A stretch of DNA of 64,000 nucleotides from CAVYWD01 sp963772225. Its GTDB lineage: Bacteria; Myxococcota; Myxococcia; Myxococcales; UBA5297. The stretch is from positions 1,302,001 to 1,366,000 of the forward strand of contig CAVYWD010000011.1 in assembly GCA_963772225.1 (NCBI GenBank). The letters are read 5' to 3'. The position numbers and the translations under genes are program-made. Within the stretch, counting starts at the first letter, position 1, and each line of letters starts with the position of its first letter. The notes below the pieces were generated by a model. That model did not search any database. It was not told where the DNA came from and saw only the letters and a program-made list of their open reading frames with translations. Below are positions 47,188 through 55,718 of the stretch, piece after piece.

Positions 47188-48216
47188 GTGGCCGAATCGC
47201 CCTCGTCGCTCAAGGCCGTCGCAGCGGCCCTTTGCGCCAACGTGCTCATCGCCGTGGCGAAGCTCGTCGCCTACTTCTTCTCCGGCTCGGGCGCCATGCT
47301 CTCCGAGGCCGTGCACAGCACCGCCGACTGCGGCAACCAGGTGCTCCTCTACGTGGGCCTCAAGCGCGCCGCGCGCGTGAGCGACCCCGAGTTCCCTTAC
47401 GGCTTCGGCGCCGAGCGCTTCGTCTTCGGTCTCTTGTCCGCGGCCGGCATCTTCTTCGTCGGCACGGGGGTCACCGTCTACCACGGCGTCCACGCCCTGC
47501 TGCACCCCAGCACCCCGGAGATAGGCCCGTGGACGTTCGCCGTGCTCGCGGTCTCGTTCGCGCTCGAGAGTTTCTCCATGGCCACCGCCCTGCGCGCGGC
47601 GTCGCGGGGCCGCGGCGACCGCGCGCTCCTCTCGCACCTGTTTCGGGGCGCCGATCCAGCGGCGCTGGCCGTCGTGCTGGAGGACGGCGCGGCGCTTCTG
47701 GGGCTCGCCCTCGCGGGCGCGGGCATCGCGCTGGCCTACGCCACCGGGAACCCGATGTGGGACGCGCTCGGGTCGACGTTCGTGGGCGCGCTCCTCGGCG
47801 TCGTCGCCGTCTTCCTCGCCTTGGAGAACCGCGAGCTGCTCCTGGGCAAGGCGGTCCCCGACGAGGTGCGCCAGCGGTTCCAGGCCATCGTCGCCTCCAC
47901 GCCCGGAGTGGGCCGCGTCCACGACGTGAAGACCCGGCAGCTGACGCCCGAGGACTACCTGCTGAAGGCCGAGCTCTCGGTCGACCGCGCCTTCTTGCGC
48001 CAGAAGCTCGAGGAGGCCATGCCGCCGCCCGGGCAGCTCTCCGAAACCGCGCGAACGGAGGCGGTCGCGCGCCTGGCGGACCGGTCGATCATGGCGGTGA
48101 GCGACCTCATCGACGAGATCGAGGCCCGCGTCCTCCGGCAGATCCCCGAGGCGCGGCACATCGACCTCGAGGTGGACCACACGTTCGAGAAGGCCGCTGC
48201 GCCTGACAGGGCCTAA
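47188..48216 (+). CDS. Cation diffusion facilitator family transporter
   Basis: A 342-residue inner-membrane metal/proton antiporter. The start GTG 47188 has AGGAGA seven bases upstream. The first membrane helix (AALCANVLIAVAKLVAYFFS) is followed by the CDF metal-site helix SGAMLSEAVHSTADCGNQ with HxxxD, and by FPYGFGAERFVFGL. The second metal-site helix reads AVVLEDGAALLGLALA. About six membrane segments are visible, then a cytoplasmic regulatory domain (GVGRVHDVKTRQL). It is closest in pattern to the SLC30A9-like branch, so zinc or another divalent metal; specificity cannot be read. Divergent from treY with a shared 178-base promoter region. Confidence 0.9.
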   Translation: MAESPSSLKAVAAALCANVLIAVAKLVAYFFSGSGAMLSEAVHSTADCGNQVLLYVGLKRAARVSDPEFPYGFGAERFVFGLLSAAGIFFVGTGVTVYHGVHALLHPSTPEIGPWTFAVLAVSFALESFSMATALRAASRGRGDRALLSHLFRGADPAALAVVLEDGAALLGLALAGAGIALAYATGNPMWDALGSTFVGALLGVVAVFLALENRELLLGKAVPDEVRQRFQAIVASTPGVGRVHDVKTRQLTPEDYLLKAELSVDRAFLRQKLEEAMPPPGQLSETARTEAVARLADRSIMAVSDLIDEIEARVLRQIPEARHIDLEVDHTFEKAAAPDRA

Positions 48217-48225
48217 GGAGAGCGC

Positions 48226-48648
48226 ATGAAGTGCCCCCAGTGCGGCGTCGAGGCGGGCCCGGCGGAGTTCTGCCCCGCGTGCCTCGCCGTGGTCGGCGAG
48301 CCGGCCAAGCGGGGCGAGGAGGTGGAGCGAGAGGTCGCGCAGAAGGATCTCGCCGCCGCGAAGGAGCGTCGCGCGGCGCTGCAGCGCCAGAGCCGGCAGG
48401 CGTTCATCTGGGTCGGCGCCATCGCCGTCGCCGCCTCCTTCGGCGTGGCCGTCGCCTCGGCGATGGATCTGCTCTGGGGAAGCCCTGCCGGGCCCGCGAC
48501 CTCGTCCGCGGACCGCGAGCCTCGGGTCCGCTGCCGCTCCGACGGCGACTGCGGGCTGGACCCGTGCGGCCGCCCCGTCTCCTGCGCGGCGCACGTCTGC
48601 ACCCGCAAGGACCTGGGCCCGTGCCCGGCGCCTCCCGGCGGCCGCTGA
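48226..48648 (+). CDS. Zinc-ribbon single-pass membrane protein
   Basis: A 140-residue protein. It starts with a zinc ribbon (MKCPQCG and FCPACL), then a charged coiled coil (about 30-60) and one membrane helix (FIWVGAIAVAASFGVAVASA, about 61-80). The C-terminal part is a small Cys-rich domain (VRCRSDGDCGLDPCGRPVSC) likely to be outside the membrane with disulphides. Nine bases after the transporter stop, with AGGAGA upstream, so co-transcribed. Specific function unknown. Confidence 0.75.
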   Translation: MKCPQCGVEAGPAEFCPACLAVVGEPAKRGEEVEREVAQKDLAAAKERRAALQRQSRQAFIWVGAIAVAASFGVAVASAMDLLWGSPAGPATSSADREPRVRCRSDGDCGLDPCGRPVSCAAHVCTRKDLGPCPAPPGGR

Positions 48649-48847
48649 GCTTCCCTTTCTGCGCGACTCCTTGAGCTTCGGGGCGGCCGCGGCAAAGGCT
48701 CGCGCGGTGGGCGCCCTGTCTTGAAGCGGGCGGCGTTCAGGCTGCGAGCGCCTCGCCGGACGGATGGCCCGTTGCTTCGCCGCCCGCGCGTCCCGTGCCA
48801 TGCTAAAGGCCGCCGCGGTGAGCCCGCTTCGGAGACAAGCCCCTGCC

Positions 48848-50409
48848 ATGGCCGAATTCGACTTCGTGCTCAGCAACGGAGTGCTCTACGACGGCACCGG
48901 CGCGAGCCCCATGCGCGGAGACCTGGGCGTCTTGGGCGATCGCATCGCGGGGATCGGGTCGGGCCTCAAGGGGCGGCAGGTCCTGGACTGCTCGGGCCTG
49001 GCGGTCGCGCCGGGGTTCGTCGACGTGCGCTCCCAGATCGACCTGAAAGCCCTCTCGGCGCCGGGGCTGCCTTCGGAGGCGCGCCAGGGGATCACGCTGG
49101 CGCTCGTCGGCCACGACGGGCTCGGGCCCGCGCCGCTGCGCGCCGGCGACGTCGAGGACCGGCGCGGCAAGCTCGCGCGCCGCGCCTGCGGCGAGGTGGA
49201 ATGGGGCTTTCGCTCGGTGGCGAGCTACCTCGACGCCGTCGACCAGGCGCGCCCGGCCATCGACCTGGCCTACCTCGTCCCTCACGGCGCCGTGCGCGAC
49301 AGCGTCCTGGGCGTGGCCGTGCCCGCCCAGCCTCACGACCTCTTTCGCATGAAGGGCCTGCTCTCGCGTTCCCTGGACGAGGGCGCGTTCGGCCTGTCGC
49401 TCCAGCTCCCGCGAGAGGGCGACGCCGCGGCCGCGTTCGAGGAGCTCTGCGAGCTGGCCCAGGTGACGGCGGCGCGCGACCTCCCCATCGTCGCGCGCCC
49501 GCGGCTGGGCGGCGCTCACCTGCTCGCCTCGCTCTCGGAGCTCTTCGCCGTCGGCCGCGAGAGCGCCGCCCACGTCCACGTCTCAGGGCTCGAGGTCCGA
49601 GGCGCGGGCGCCGTGCCGGAGGTCGCCGACGCCTTCGCCAGCGCTCATAGCCGAGGCGTCGAGGCGACGGCCGACACCTCTCCTGCCGCGGTGCGCGCCG
49701 CGCCCCTGGCCGAGCTCTTCGCCCCCTGGGTGATGAACGGCGGCCTCGGCGCCTTGCGCGCGCGGCTGGCCGACCCCGCCGAGCGCGAGCGCCTGCGGCG
49801 GAGGCTGCTCGCCGACCCTGCTTGCGACTCCTGGCTCAGCTCCAACCCGGCCGCCGTCCGGCTGTGGAGCCTGCCCGCCGCGCGGCAGGCGCTCTGCGGC
49901 CAATCGCTGGCCGAGGCCGCGGCCGGCCGCGACCCTCTGCTCTTCGCGCTCGAGCTCTTGGCCGAGGAGCCGCCCGCCGGAGGCGTGTTGGTCGCGGACC
50001 TCGACGAAGGGGCGCTGGACGGGCTCCTCGACTTGCCGTTCGTCTGCCTGAGCGCCGGCGGCCTGAGCGGCGCCCCGCCGGCCCCGGGCGCGGGCGGGGC
50101 CTTTCCCAGGGCGCTGGCCCGCCTCGTCCGGGAGCGCCGCTCGCTGCCCCTGACCGCGGCGGTAAGAAAGATGACCGGCCAGCCGGCCGAGGCGTTGGGG
50201 CTGCGCGACCACGGGTACCTCCTCGTGGGACGGCGCGCCAACGCGGTGGCGTTCGACGCGGACCGCATCCGAGACCCACCGACCTCCTCGACCCGGCGCG
50301 CGCCCCCGAGGGGGTCCGCCACGTTCTGGTGGGCGGAAGGCCCGTGGTCCTGAACGGCGAGCTCACCGGCGAGCGGCCGGGGCGCGCCCTGCGCCGCAAG
50401 AAGGCGTAA
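48848..50409 (+). CDS. Amidohydrolase-fold protein lacking metal ligands (frameshift near 50273)
   Basis: Resembles N-acyl-D-amino-acid deacylases over its length: FDFVLSNGVLYDGTGASP at the start, LVPHGAVRDSVLG, and LTAAVRKMTGQPAEALGLRD near the end. The metal-binding HxH expected after APGFVD reads VRSQID, and the usual SDG near the C-terminus reads AGG, so the key His and Asp residues are absent and catalysis is unlikely. The frame is lost at about 50273. Adding one C to the CCC at 50273-50275 would give RIRDPTDLLDPARAPEGVRH and a basic end (ALRRKKA) with stop at 50407-50409; as read, the frame stops at 50353. The start ATG 48848 matches the family N-terminus. Confidence 0.75.
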
Positions 50410-50455
50410 GGCCAGCCCGGCGCTCGAGCGTGGGCGAGCCTTCGCCTTGCGAGCG

Positions 50456-51466
50456 CTACAGCGCTCGGCGCTTCGGCGCGGCCTTGCCCTTGAGGCTCGC
50501 CTTGGCAGGCATCGGCTTCAGCCCTGTCGCCGGCCTGCGGGCGGGCGCGGAGCCTGAGACGCGGACCTGGATTTGCGCGAACGCCGGAGACGGGCTCCCG
50601 GTCTCGGCGGCGACCACCACTTCAGCGGCCCCGGGGCTCACCGCGGAGATCATCCCGTCGTCGCTCACCTTGGCGATGGCGGCGTTGCTCGTGGAGTAGG
50701 TGAAGCGCGTGCCCATCACGGGGATGAGACCCTTGCGTGAGCGGCGAAAGGCCTTGGCCGCGACGGCGGACTCGGCCCCGGGCTTCAAAGCCATGCTCCG
50801 CGGCGCCTGAACGACGTCGACCGCGGGGAGGAGCGCCTCGACCTCGACCCGGGCCAGCGCGTCTCCCGCCTGCGCCAGGACGAGGCACTTGCCCAGGCCC
50901 ACCGCGCGCACTTCGCCGTCGGAGCTCACCGACACGCCTGGCTTGCGCGCGCCGGGCTGCAGCTCGGCGTCGGCCACCTCGAAGCGGACTTCGGAGGGCA
51001 CCGCCTGCCCCTGGTCGTCCAGCGCCGTCGCCTTCAGTCGAGCGCTCGCCCCCTGGCCTTCGAGCTTGAAGGCGAGCGGCGTTTGGGACTTGAGCGTGCA
51101 CCCGGGCGGCTCGCACTCCAGGTCGAGCGACAGCCTCGAAGGCAGGCTGACGTGGACCGGGACCGCCGCCGACGCGGGGCCGCAGGCCACCCGGACCTCT
51201 GCGTTTCCGGTCGCCTTGCCGCGCACCGTCCCGTCCTGCCGCGCGTCGGCCACCGTTGGATTCGACGAGACGAAGCTGCACGGCTCCGAGAGCTCCAGGG
51301 CCGCGCCGTCCGAGCTGCGGGGCGTCACCCGGAGCACGGCCGCGCCGCCCGGCGAATGGAAGGCGAGCGACGGCGGGTTCACATCGAGGCGAGCCGGCTT
51401 GGGCTTGCAGCCGGCGAGGCTCAGGGCTGCGGCCGCGGCGAGAACAGAAGCGAGAGAGCGCACCAT
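50456..51466 (-). CDS. Lipoprotein with bacterial Ig-like (BIG2) domains
   Basis: A 336-residue envelope lipoprotein. The signal sequence ends LSLAGC (Cys20). Several beta-sandwich segments follow with the BIG2 hallmark (SSNPTVADARQDGTVRGKAT, then VSSDGEVRAVGLGKCLVLAQ, then STSNAAIAKVSDDGMISAVS). The C-terminus is basic (KASLKGKAAPKRRAL). Probably a structural or adhesive surface protein; partner unknown. Divergent from the Smr gene, with 60 bases between the starts. Confidence 0.82.
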   Translation of the reverse strand: MVRSLASVLAAAAALSLAGCKPKPARLDVNPPSLAFHSPGGAAVLRVTPRSSDGAALELSEPCSFVSSNPTVADARQDGTVRGKATGNAEVRVACGPASAAVPVHVSLPSRLSLDLECEPPGCTLKSQTPLAFKLEGQGASARLKATALDDQGQAVPSEVRFEVADAELQPGARKPGVSVSSDGEVRAVGLGKCLVLAQAGDALARVEVEALLPAVDVVQAPRSMALKPGAESAVAAKAFRRSRKGLIPVMGTRFTYSTSNAAIAKVSDDGMISAVSPGAAEVVVAAETGSPSPAFAQIQVRVSGSAPARRPATGLKPMPAKASLKGKAAPKRRAL

Positions 51467-51526
51467 GACCCGCGATAATACAGCCCCAAGTACAATGCGA
51501 GCCTCCCCAACTCCGAAGGTCTGCCG

Positions 51527-52216
51527 ATGAGTCGCAATGGAAAACAGTCCAAGCCGGCCGCAGGGCCGGGATTCAACACTCCGTTCAAGGCGCTGAAGAG
51601 TCAGCGGACCCAGGCTCAGGCGAGCGGGGCCGCGAAGCCCGCGCCCGCCGCGCCTCCGCCGCGCCCGCGCCCTGCCGCCGCGGACCCTGACGAGGACCAG
51701 CTCTTTCGCCAGGCCATGTCGGGAGTGGAGCGCATCGAGGACCCGCGCGGCCTCGCCCCGCCGCCCGCGCCCCGCGAGGCGCGCGTCGTCACCGACGACG
51801 ACGCCGAGGCGCTGGCCCGCCTCTCGGAGCTCGTCTCGGGCGACGGGCCCTTCGACATCGCCGACACCGCCGAGTACATCGAGGGCGCGGCCACCGGCGT
51901 GGACAAGCGCCTGCTCACGTCGCTGCGCCGCGGGGACTTCGCGCTCCAGGCCCACCTCGACTTGCACGGCATGACCCGCGCCGACGCCAAGGAGGCGGTC
52001 GAGCGCTTCCTCGTGGATTCGCGCCGCGGGGGCAAGCGCTGCGTGCTCATCGTCCACGGCCGCGGGCTGAACTCGAAGGACCACATCCCGGTGCTCAAGG
52101 CGCAGCTCCAGGTCTGGCTCCACCGCGGGCGGATCGGCAAGGCCGTCCTCGCCTTCGCCACCGCTCGGCCCCACGACGGCGGCGCCGGGGCGCTCTACGT
52201 GCTGCTGCGGCGCTGA
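51527..52216 (+). CDS. Smr-domain protein
   Basis: A 229-residue protein with a stand-alone C-terminal Smr domain (about residues 140-228), the nicking-endonuclease or RNA-cleaving module related to MutS2. Motifs: LDLHGMTRADAKEAVERFL, CVLIVHGRGLNSKD and ATARPHDGGAGALYVLL, the LDLHG, HGxG and GGxGA signatures. The N-terminal 120 residues are Ala/Pro-rich and disordered-looking. DNA or RNA as substrate cannot be decided. Confidence 0.9.
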   Translation: MSRNGKQSKPAAGPGFNTPFKALKSQRTQAQASGAAKPAPAAPPPRPRPAAADPDEDQLFRQAMSGVERIEDPRGLAPPPAPREARVVTDDDAEALARLSELVSGDGPFDIADTAEYIEGAATGVDKRLLTSLRRGDFALQAHLDLHGMTRADAKEAVERFLVDSRRGGKRCVLIVHGRGLNSKDHIPVLKAQLQVWLHRGRIGKAVLAFATARPHDGGAGALYVLLRR

Positions 52217-52247
52217 AGAGGACGCGAGAACCTCACCCCCAGTCCAT

Positions 52248-52272
52248 CCCCGCTTTGCGGCGCTTTGCGGGG
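52248..52272. terminator. Hairpin between convergent Smr and FHA genes
   Basis: CCCCGC (52248-52253) pairs with GCGGGG (52267-52272), and the flanks can extend the pairing (GTCC/GGAC-like, CCCCC/GGGGG). The loop includes a tandem CGCTTTGCGG duplication (52251-52260, 52261-52270). A clear T tract is lacking, so it may act as a bidirectional stop with Rho or only as a structure. Confidence 0.45.
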
Positions 52273-52306
52273 ACGGGGGCGAAGGGGGAGATTTCTAGGC
52301 TCCGAG

Positions 52307-52822
52307 CTAGCCCACGCCGGCCCGCACCGCGGCGTAGGACTGCAGGCGCTTGAGCATCCCCGGCGGCGCGTGGAAGGTCAGGCACACCTGGCCTGCCTGG
52401 ATCCGGGCGCCGTCGGCGAGGGGCGCGGGGGCGCCCTCCAGCAGGCGCATTCCGTCCAGCCACGAGCCGTTCCGGGTGCCGGTGTCGCGCGCGGTCCAGC
52501 GGCCGGGGCTCTCCTCGAGCAAAAGCAGGTGCAGCTGCGAGAGCGTGCCGTCGTTGATCTCCACGTCGCTCGAAGGCGCCCGGCCGACGGTGACCTGCCC
52601 GCCGTTGGCGGCCCGCGGCGCGAGCGCGACCGCCAGGGCCTCGCCCGCCGACGGCGTCGGCGTGGGCAGCCGCGCCACCGGTCCGCCCCCGGCGCCCGCG
52701 GACGGCGGCTTGAAGGCGCCTGGCTCGAGGACCAGCCAGCAGTGGCCGTGCACCGCCTGGAACTCGCCCAGCTCAGCGCGGCGGAACTTCGCGGCCAGCG
52801 ACGAGATCAGGAAGCTCGTCAT
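52307..52822 (-). CDS. FHA-domain protein
   Basis: A 171-residue cytoplasmic protein. Residues about 65-150 form an FHA fold that binds phosphothreonine: VTVGRAPSSDVEINDGTLSQ, then GRWTARDTGTRNGSWLDG, the GRxxxxD.....SxxH...NG series with LHLL in the His position. ATG 52822 overlaps the stop of the kinase-PilZ gene by four bases, so the two are made together and the FHA protein is a likely reader of that kinase. Confidence 0.88.
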   Translation of the reverse strand: MTSFLISSLAAKFRRAELGEFQAVHGHCWLVLEPGAFKPPSAGAGGGPVARLPTPTPSAGEALAVALAPRAANGGQVTVGRAPSSDVEINDGTLSQLHLLLLEESPGRWTARDTGTRNGSWLDGMRLLEGAPAPLADGARIQAGQVCLTFHAPPGMLKRLQSYAAVRAGVG

Positions 52823-54675
52823 CGCGCGGTTCCTCCCCCGGGGGCCCGGCGCGTCTGCTGCCGCTTGAAGCTCCAGTACTTCTGATGGAGGTCGAGGCTG
52901 AGCGGGTCGAGCGCCAGGGCGCACTCCATCGCCTTGAGCGCGCCGTTCGGCTCTCCACTGGCGACGAGCGCGTGGGCGCTCACCATCTGCAGGCTGGCCG
53001 AAGTCTCGTTCTTGGGCCGCTCGGCCAGAAAGCGCTGGCGCAGCTCGGCGAGCTGGGCGATGGACAGCCCCGCCGCCAGGCAGCGCGCCACGCCGCGGAA
53101 GTTGCCGCGCGAGGCGTCGTACTCGGCGCGCGAGGCCGGAGCTCCCAGGGCGCTCTGCGCCGACAGGAGCCGCTCGCGGACGGCGTCGACCTGCGCGCGC
53201 TGCGGCGGCGGCAGGTCGCGCGCGCTCACCTGCTCCACCTCGAGCAGCGCCTGGCGCAGCCGAGAGCGCAGCTCGCTGCACTCGGCGTCCTGGGCGGCGC
53301 TGAGCAGGCCGTAGTGGTCGCCCGAGATGCGCCGGCGGTAGTGCTCGATCAGCGCCGAGCCGAGGCCGTCGTCGGCGGGGGTCGTGGTCCGCGCCACCTC
53401 CGCCGGCGGCAGACCCTGGACAATCCGGTCGACCGCCGAGCGGACCGCGGGAGACAGCGCCGTGAACTGAACGGCGAACCCCGGCGCCATGCGCCAGGCC
53501 TGCGCCTGCTGCACCGTGACGTGGCGCACCACCTCGCCCTCGCACTCGATGGGCTGCTCCGGGTGCTCCAGGGTCACGTGGACCGGCGTGAAGAGCGGCG
53601 GCAGCGGCGGCTCGGTGCCCAGGAACACTCCGCCGCGCGACAGGTCGTAGGTCACCGCGCGCAGCGGGGAAAGCTGGCCGGCCCAGCGCACGACCGCGGG
53701 CACCGAGGCCGCGTGGCGCCGGTCCGCGGGCTTCGGCGTGAGGAGCCGCGGCACCGGCGATGGCGCCGCTCCGACCTGGACGGGCGAGTCGGGCATTCGA
53801 CTGACCGAGAGCGCGGCGTCGAGCGCCCGCTTCAGCTCCAGCGCCGTGGCGTAGCGCTCCTCGGGCTTCTTGGCCAGCGCCTTGAGGATGACCTTCTCGA
53901 GCTCCAAAGGCCACGCGGGGTTGAGCTGCCGCGGCGGAACCGGCTCCTTGTCCCGGTGAGCGGTGTAGTAGTTGAGCGGCGCGCTCTCCCGGAACGGGAG
54001 CTGGCCCGTGGCGAGCGCGTAGGCGATGACGCCCAGCGCGTAGAGGTCGGTGCGCCCGTCCACGGCGAGGCCCGTCCACTGCTCGGGCGCCATGTACTCC
54101 GGGGTCCCCACCACCAGGCCGGCGGAGGTGATGCCCTGCGTCGCCTCGGTGAGCTTGGCGATGCCGAAGTCCACGACCTTCACGAAGTCGTCCTGCGCCC
54201 CGCGCCGGGTGAGGAACAGGTTCTCGGGCTTCAGGTCGCGGTGGATGACCCCGGCGGCGTGGGCCGCCGCGAGCGCGTCGCAGGCCTGCATCAGGATGGA
54301 GACCGCGGCCGCCGGCGCCAGGGGCTTGCCGACCAGCGCCGAGAGCGGGCGGCCCTCGAGGTACTCCATCACCAGGTAGTAGTGGTTCGGCGGCCGCAGG
54401 TTCAGGTCGAAGATGCTGACGATGTGCTCGTGGCCGACCAGGTTCGCCGCCTTGGCCTCGGCGAAGAAGCGCTCGACCAAGGTGGGGTCGCTGGCGAGGT
54501 GCGCGTGCAGGAACTTGATGGCCACCTTGCTGCCGATGATGGCGTGCTCGCCCAGGTAGACCGTCCCCATGCCGCCGCGACCCAGCATGCGGACGATGCG
54601 GAAATTGCCCACCGATACGCCCAGGAGATCGTCGTTGGGCGGGCGCGGCGGGGGGCTCGTTGGGGAGATGGTCAC
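52819..54675 (-). CDS. Ser/Thr kinase with PilZ, J-like and TPR-like regions
   Basis: A 618-residue protein. The kinase domain (about residues 20-285) is complete: LGRGGMGTVYLGEH, VAIKFLHA, VIHRDLKPENLFL, VVDFGIAKL, GTPEYMAPEQWTG. A PilZ-like domain follows (about 330-410, AVTYDLSRGGVFLGTEPPLP). Then comes a J-domain-like helical stretch (HYGLLSAAQDAECSELRSRL to RAEYDASRGN) without a clear HPD, and a helical TPR-like end. No membrane helix is seen. The start is uncertain: GTG 54675 is proposed because family resemblance begins just after it, but the frame is open to 55026 and no good ribosome site was found. Combined c-di-GMP-type PilZ and kinase modules are a myxobacterial habit. Confidence 0.85.
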   Translation of the reverse strand: MTISPTSPPPRPPNDDLLGVSVGNFRIVRMLGRGGMGTVYLGEHAIIGSKVAIKFLHAHLASDPTLVERFFAEAKAANLVGHEHIVSIFDLNLRPPNHYYLVMEYLEGRPLSALVGKPLAPAAAVSILMQACDALAAAHAAGVIHRDLKPENLFLTRRGAQDDFVKVVDFGIAKLTEATQGITSAGLVVGTPEYMAPEQWTGLAVDGRTDLYALGVIAYALATGQLPFRESAPLNYYTAHRDKEPVPPRQLNPAWPLELEKVILKALAKKPEERYATALELKRALDAALSVSRMPDSPVQVGAAPSPVPRLLTPKPADRRHAASVPAVVRWAGQLSPLRAVTYDLSRGGVFLGTEPPLPPLFTPVHVTLEHPEQPIECEGEVVRHVTVQQAQAWRMAPGFAVQFTALSPAVRSAVDRIVQGLPPAEVARTTTPADDGLGSALIEHYRRRISGDHYGLLSAAQDAECSELRSRLRQALLEVEQVSARDLPPPQRAQVDAVRERLLSAQSALGAPASRAEYDASRGNFRGVARCLAAGLSIAQLAELRQRFLAERPKNETSASLQMVSAHALVASGEPNGALKAMECALALDPLSLDLHQKYWSFKRQQTRRAPGGGTAR

Positions 54676-55074
54676 GGCCAGGGTGCCGAGGGAGGCGCGG
54701 GGGCGAGTCGCAGGGCGGAGACGCGAATCGGGGTGGGACGGCTGCCCACACAGCACACAGGAAAGCTCTGGCCTGGCCCCGCGTCGGTCAAGCTCTCCTC
54801 TTCCCTGCATACAACGCCCCTTCGCTCGGCTCAATCCGATCGACCGCTCTGCCCGAGCGATAGACCCGGCGAGGCACCGGACGTGAAGCAGCGGCTGCCG
54901 CGGCCAACGCGGAATTTGCTCGGGGTGTGTGGGGCATTTTACACGCTTTCCGACGACGCGGCGCGGCGCGGCACGGCCATATAGGATAGCGCTCTCCGCC
55001 GCCGCCGGATGTGACGCAGCGCACACCCCAGCGGCGGTTGTTTCCTGGCGAAAATCCAGCTCGCGCCGGCCGGC
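54676..55074. other. Upstream region of the kinase-PilZ gene
   Basis: About 400 bases with no separate gene. The minus strand contains TGTAAAAT near 54940, a possible extended -10, without a clear -35. Part of this region could be an N-terminal extension of the kinase if an upstream start is used. Confidence 0.35.
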
Positions 55075-55389
55075 CTATGGATGCCGCGGGTTCCCGTCCT
55101 GGTTCTCTTCGACGGCGTCCCGGCCGAGGTTGCGCCGGTCCGAGCTCCCCGAGAGCGGCGCGCGGCCCCCGGTGCCGAACCGCCGCGCGGCCTCGGCGAT
55201 GTCCCGAAGCACCATCTCCTCGTTCTCGTAGCGCTCGCGAGGCAGGCTCTTGAGGAAGTTGATGACCTCCGCCGGCGCCTCGCTGTCGCCGGCCGCCTGG
55301 ACCAGGTCTTCGCGGTCGGCGGGATATTCGACGCTCTGCAAAGGGCCGGCGAGGCTGCGCTCCGGCGGCTCACCGATTCCGAACGCCAT
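55075..55389 (-). CDS. DUF2795-like small protein
   Basis: A 104-residue protein with a DUF2795-type helical core: EAPAEVINFLKSLPRERYEN followed by EEMVLRDIAEAARRFG, and a polar tail. Function unknown. AAGGAGGAG lies directly upstream of ATG 55389. Its start region overlaps the end of the preceding small gene by 20 bases, so they are co-translated. Confidence 0.75.
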   Translation of the reverse strand: MAFGIGEPPERSLAGPLQSVEYPADREDLVQAAGDSEAPAEVINFLKSLPRERYENEEMVLRDIAEAARRFGTGGRAPLSGSSDRRNLGRDAVEENQDGNPRHP

Positions 55390-55591
55390 AGCTCCTCCTT
55401 CGAGCGCGCGGCCGCGCGCTAGGGCCGCCGGCCGCCGCGATGAGCTCGTCGGCGCGCGCTTTGAGATCCCGCTGCCGCTCGAGCGACTGGAGCGCGCTCT
55501 CCACGTCGGCGCTCAAGCGCTCGACCGCGCGCTCCAGCGCACCCACGTACTGCTCCTCGGGCATCGCGATGACTTTCGACCTGGCTGCCAT
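55370..55591 (-). CDS. Small coiled-coil protein
   Basis: A 73-residue protein: EEQYVGALERAVERLSADVE and ALQSLERQRDLKARADELIA form one amphipathic helical stretch, ending in a basic tail (RPRARRRSYGVRNR). No family recognised. It overlaps the DUF2795-like gene on the same strand and is divergent from the large TPR gene. Confidence 0.55.
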   Translation of the reverse strand: MAARSKVIAMPEEQYVGALERAVERLSADVESALQSLERQRDLKARADELIAAAGGPSARPRARRRSYGVRNR

Positions 55592-55718
55592 GGTGAACCT
55601 AAGAATCGCACTGGCCGCTGGCCAGAGGAACCCCAGGATCTCCAGAAATTTTGGCCCCCTTCCGGCCGCTGCTAGGATCGGCCCTCGAGCCCTCGCGCCC
55701 CTCGACGTTCAAGGTCCC

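Noticed and set aside
44208..48206. A 1332-codon plus-strand frame across treY and the transporter
   Set aside because: It is antisense to the motif-complete treY gene and then out of frame in the transporter; no family resemblance.
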